Assembly: GCA_039105265.1 (NCBI GenBank)
Contig: JAPFFF010000002.1
Coordinates: forward strand, 3,224,001-3,288,000
DNA length: 64,000 bases
Source: Tritrichomonas musculus
Taxonomy: Eukaryota > Parabasalia > Tritrichomonadida > Tritrichomonadidae
Reading direction: 5' to 3'
Positions 62,328 to 64,000 of this stretch are shown piece after piece (within the stretch, counting starts at the first letter, position 1; every line of letters begins with the position of its first letter). A program made the translations under genes and the position numbers. The notes under the pieces were generated by a model, which did not search any database, was not told the DNA's origin, and saw only the letters and a list, made by a program, of their open reading frames with translations.

Positions 62328-62614
62328 TAATAATATTAATATATATTTTCTTAATGCAGAATTAAATGTTATTTATGATAATTTCAGTATTTATTTTTTT
62401 ATTTGTCTAATATCTAGTCGCATATTGTTCAGTTCCAATGAACAAACCACCATTTTGAATACATTCGCATGCATACAAAAAGTTAAACTTTTTGATTGAT
62501 TGCGTAAATAAATAAAAGCAGATCAAGTTTGATACATAAAAAACATTTAATAATAATAATAATAATTAAAAGCAAAAACAAATAAATAAAATAAAATCAC
62601 AAAAAAAGCAGCCA

Positions 62615-64000
62615 TTAAAGTAGTTCTTCCAAATTTGCAATTTCAGATCTTTTTTGGCAGAGAACAATAGTAACGATCAAGACAACAACGACAAATGCGA
62701 CAATTGCCACCTCGAAAATGTATGTTTCGTCAACTTCATCAGCTTCATTGTAGTTAAACACTTGCTTCTTCGCCAAAGCAGCCACGTAATTCTTAGATTT
62801 CGCGAAATTAAAAGATCGATCGTAATCAGTTGAGAACTTACAAAACTCCACTGCCAACTTCAGAGTTTTATCAGCAATAACATCGCCGTCTATGTGGTAG
62901 CTTCCAGCGTTCAAATCGCCGACAAACACAGAATTTCTTAAAACGCACAAAGTGCCTTTATTTCCAGCCAAGTAAAAGACTGAACTTTTTGAGTGCCTAT
63001 CAATATCGAATCTGCAATACTTAACAACGTTTGTTGGTCTATTTTTTCTTTCAGAATCAAGTAAATCAGCAGACGACAACGTTAGTGATGATGATGGTGA
63101 AGAGTCGGTGAAGTGATTGAAAATTTTGAGTTGATTTTCGCCGATGTTTCTCAAAAAGTCGCACTCGACAATTAATGACCTTCTGGCAGCAAGAAAAACT
63201 GCACTCCCGCCGTTGATATGGCTTGAATGGCCTGATGAACTGTCAGCTTGGTTGTTAGTGAAGTGACATTTGAGAACCTCAACGGGCTGCTCCTCAGAAA
63301 GGCTGTACAAGTAGACTGCGCCGCCGTAGCTGGCTCTGCAATTTGAGAGGAAAACGTTTTCGAATCTGACGACGTTGTTTATCTTCGCGTTGTCGTTGTT
63401 CACGTAGATCGCACCGCCGCCGCCGGACTTGGACTGGCAACTTTTGAAGCTGATGTTGCCCGCCATGATTCCTGCGTTGTGAAGCCTGATGGCGCCTCCA
63501 TCGTCGCCGTTTTGTACGTTAGAAAAGTCTGTCTTGTTTATCGTCACCAAAATTTGGTTTTCGACGCTTCCCTCGAAGCTGCAAGACGAACCAGTCTTGC
63601 ACACGTCCTCGATAGGTAAAATGGATGGCAATGGAGCGTCAGATTGAGAAGGTGAAGGCGAATTTGATGGTGAATTAGATGGCAAGTTTGATGGTGAATT
63701 AGATGGCGAATTTGATGGTGAATTTGTGGGTACTGGTGTAGCTGGAATTTGGGCTCTTATGATGTGGAGACCGTTTATAACCGGACTATTTGAATTGCCA
63801 ACGATAGACTGACTCGTGACGGTTACGAATTCAATGGCCAGACTGTCACACTCAACGAAGCTGGGGAAAACAAACTGAATTCGTGACCATGGCGAAACAG
63901 GTGATCCGAAAAAAGCGGCAATCAAAGTTTGATCGTTGCCCGAAAGAGACGCATAAACAAAGACGCCTGTCGGGCACCCGTGAAAGACAGAGCCATCATA
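62615..64000 (-). CDS. Pmp-like surface protein, C-terminal part
   Basis: The reverse-strand frame is open from the right edge of the window to a stop at 62,615, so the start lies outside; at least 461 residues are seen. A Pro/Ser-rich spacer (SPSNSPSNSP-type) separates an N-terminal part from a Pmp-like beta-helix with repeated GGAI and GGAV motifs (DDGGAIRLHN, GGGGAIYVNN, YGGAVYLYS). Near the C-terminus, VAIVAFVVVVLIVTIVLC is a transmembrane helix, followed by a short tail ending NLEELL. It belongs to the same broad family as the gene at 19,116 but is clearly distinct, with a short non-tyrosine tail. It is less AT-rich than its surroundings, as highly expressed trichomonad genes often are. 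Confidence 0.85.
   Translation of the reverse strand, partial: YDGSVFHGCPTGVFVYASLSGNDQTLIAAFFGSPVSPWSRIQFVFPSFVECDSLAIEFVTVTSQSIVGNSNSPVINGLHIIRAQIPATPVPTNSPSNSPSNSPSNLPSNSPSNSPSPSQSDAPLPSILPIEDVCKTGSSCSFEGSVENQILVTINKTDFSNVQNGDDGGAIRLHNAGIMAGNISFKSCQSKSGGGGAIYVNNDNAKINNVVRFENVFLSNCRASYGGAVYLYSLSEEQPVEVLKCHFTNNQADSSSGHSSHINGGSAVFLAARRSLIVECDFLRNIGENQLKIFNHFTDSSPSSSLTLSSADLLDSERKNRPTNVVKYCRFDIDRHSKSSVFYLAGNKGTLCVLRNSVFVGDLNAGSYHIDGDVIADKTLKLAVEFCKFSTDYDRSFNFAKSKNYVAALAKKQVFNYNEADEVDETYIFEVAIVAFVVVVLIVTIVLCQKRSEIANLEELL

Overview
The window looks like nuclear DNA of a parabasalid protist, most probably a Tritrichomonas-type trichomonad. The DNA is very AT-rich and long genes read through without introns. 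TAA, TAG and TGA all act as stops. The gene families are those that trichomonads expand: Pmp-like surface proteins, BspA-like leucine-rich repeats, ankyrin proteins, TKL-type kinases joined to Sel1 repeats, and membrane-anchored subtilisins. TCA-pyrimidine-A/T initiator-like motifs lie just before some start codons. The species is an inference from family content.

Layout. 1-7,760 is a transposon graveyard: a rearranged duplicate of a Pmp-like gene, small TA-target elements, a 1.78 kb hAT-type element and a MULE-type element nested at one target site, a mariner remnant and a degraded pogo-like element. 8,024-13,111 is one large gene joining RCC1-like repeats, an ADP-ribosyltransferase (PARP-like) domain and two adenosine-deaminase domains. 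13,800-22,200 mixes broken genes (TKL kinase with discoidin-like tail, glycosyltransferase, kinase, Sel1 protein) with an alpha/beta hydrolase carrying a long His-rich and Glu/Lys-repeat tail, and a nearly whole Pmp-like gene. 22,470-30,440 holds an AZUL-HECT ubiquitin ligase, a small lipid-anchored protein, a BspA-like pseudogene and a subtilisin. 30,500-36,900 is repeat-rich: poly(A) tracts, a 1.7 kb satellite with a 22-bp period, a coiled-coil gene and two related Sel1 fragments. 36,910-40,320 is an ankyrin locus running into BspA-like repeats. 41,368-49,870 has a broken copine, a divergent pair of unrecognised paralogues, a truncated kinase, a small inverted-repeat element, a pogo-like transposon and a broken HAD phosphatase. 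53,842-61,499 encodes six tandem kinase modules followed by Sel1 repeats. The right edge holds a second Pmp-like protein.

Functionally, the intact genes point to cell-surface interaction (Pmp-like, subtilisin, BspA), signalling (polykinase, ADP-ribosylation, ubiquitin ligase) and membrane-linked regulation. No operon-like grouping is visible; neighbours differ in strand and function. I recognised no rRNA, tRNA, CRISPR array, or retroviral, LTR or Polinton-type element. The strongest candidates for undescribed biology are the six-module polykinase, the RCC1-ART-deaminase fusion, and the divergent orphan pair whose start codon lies in a 24-bp tandem repeat.
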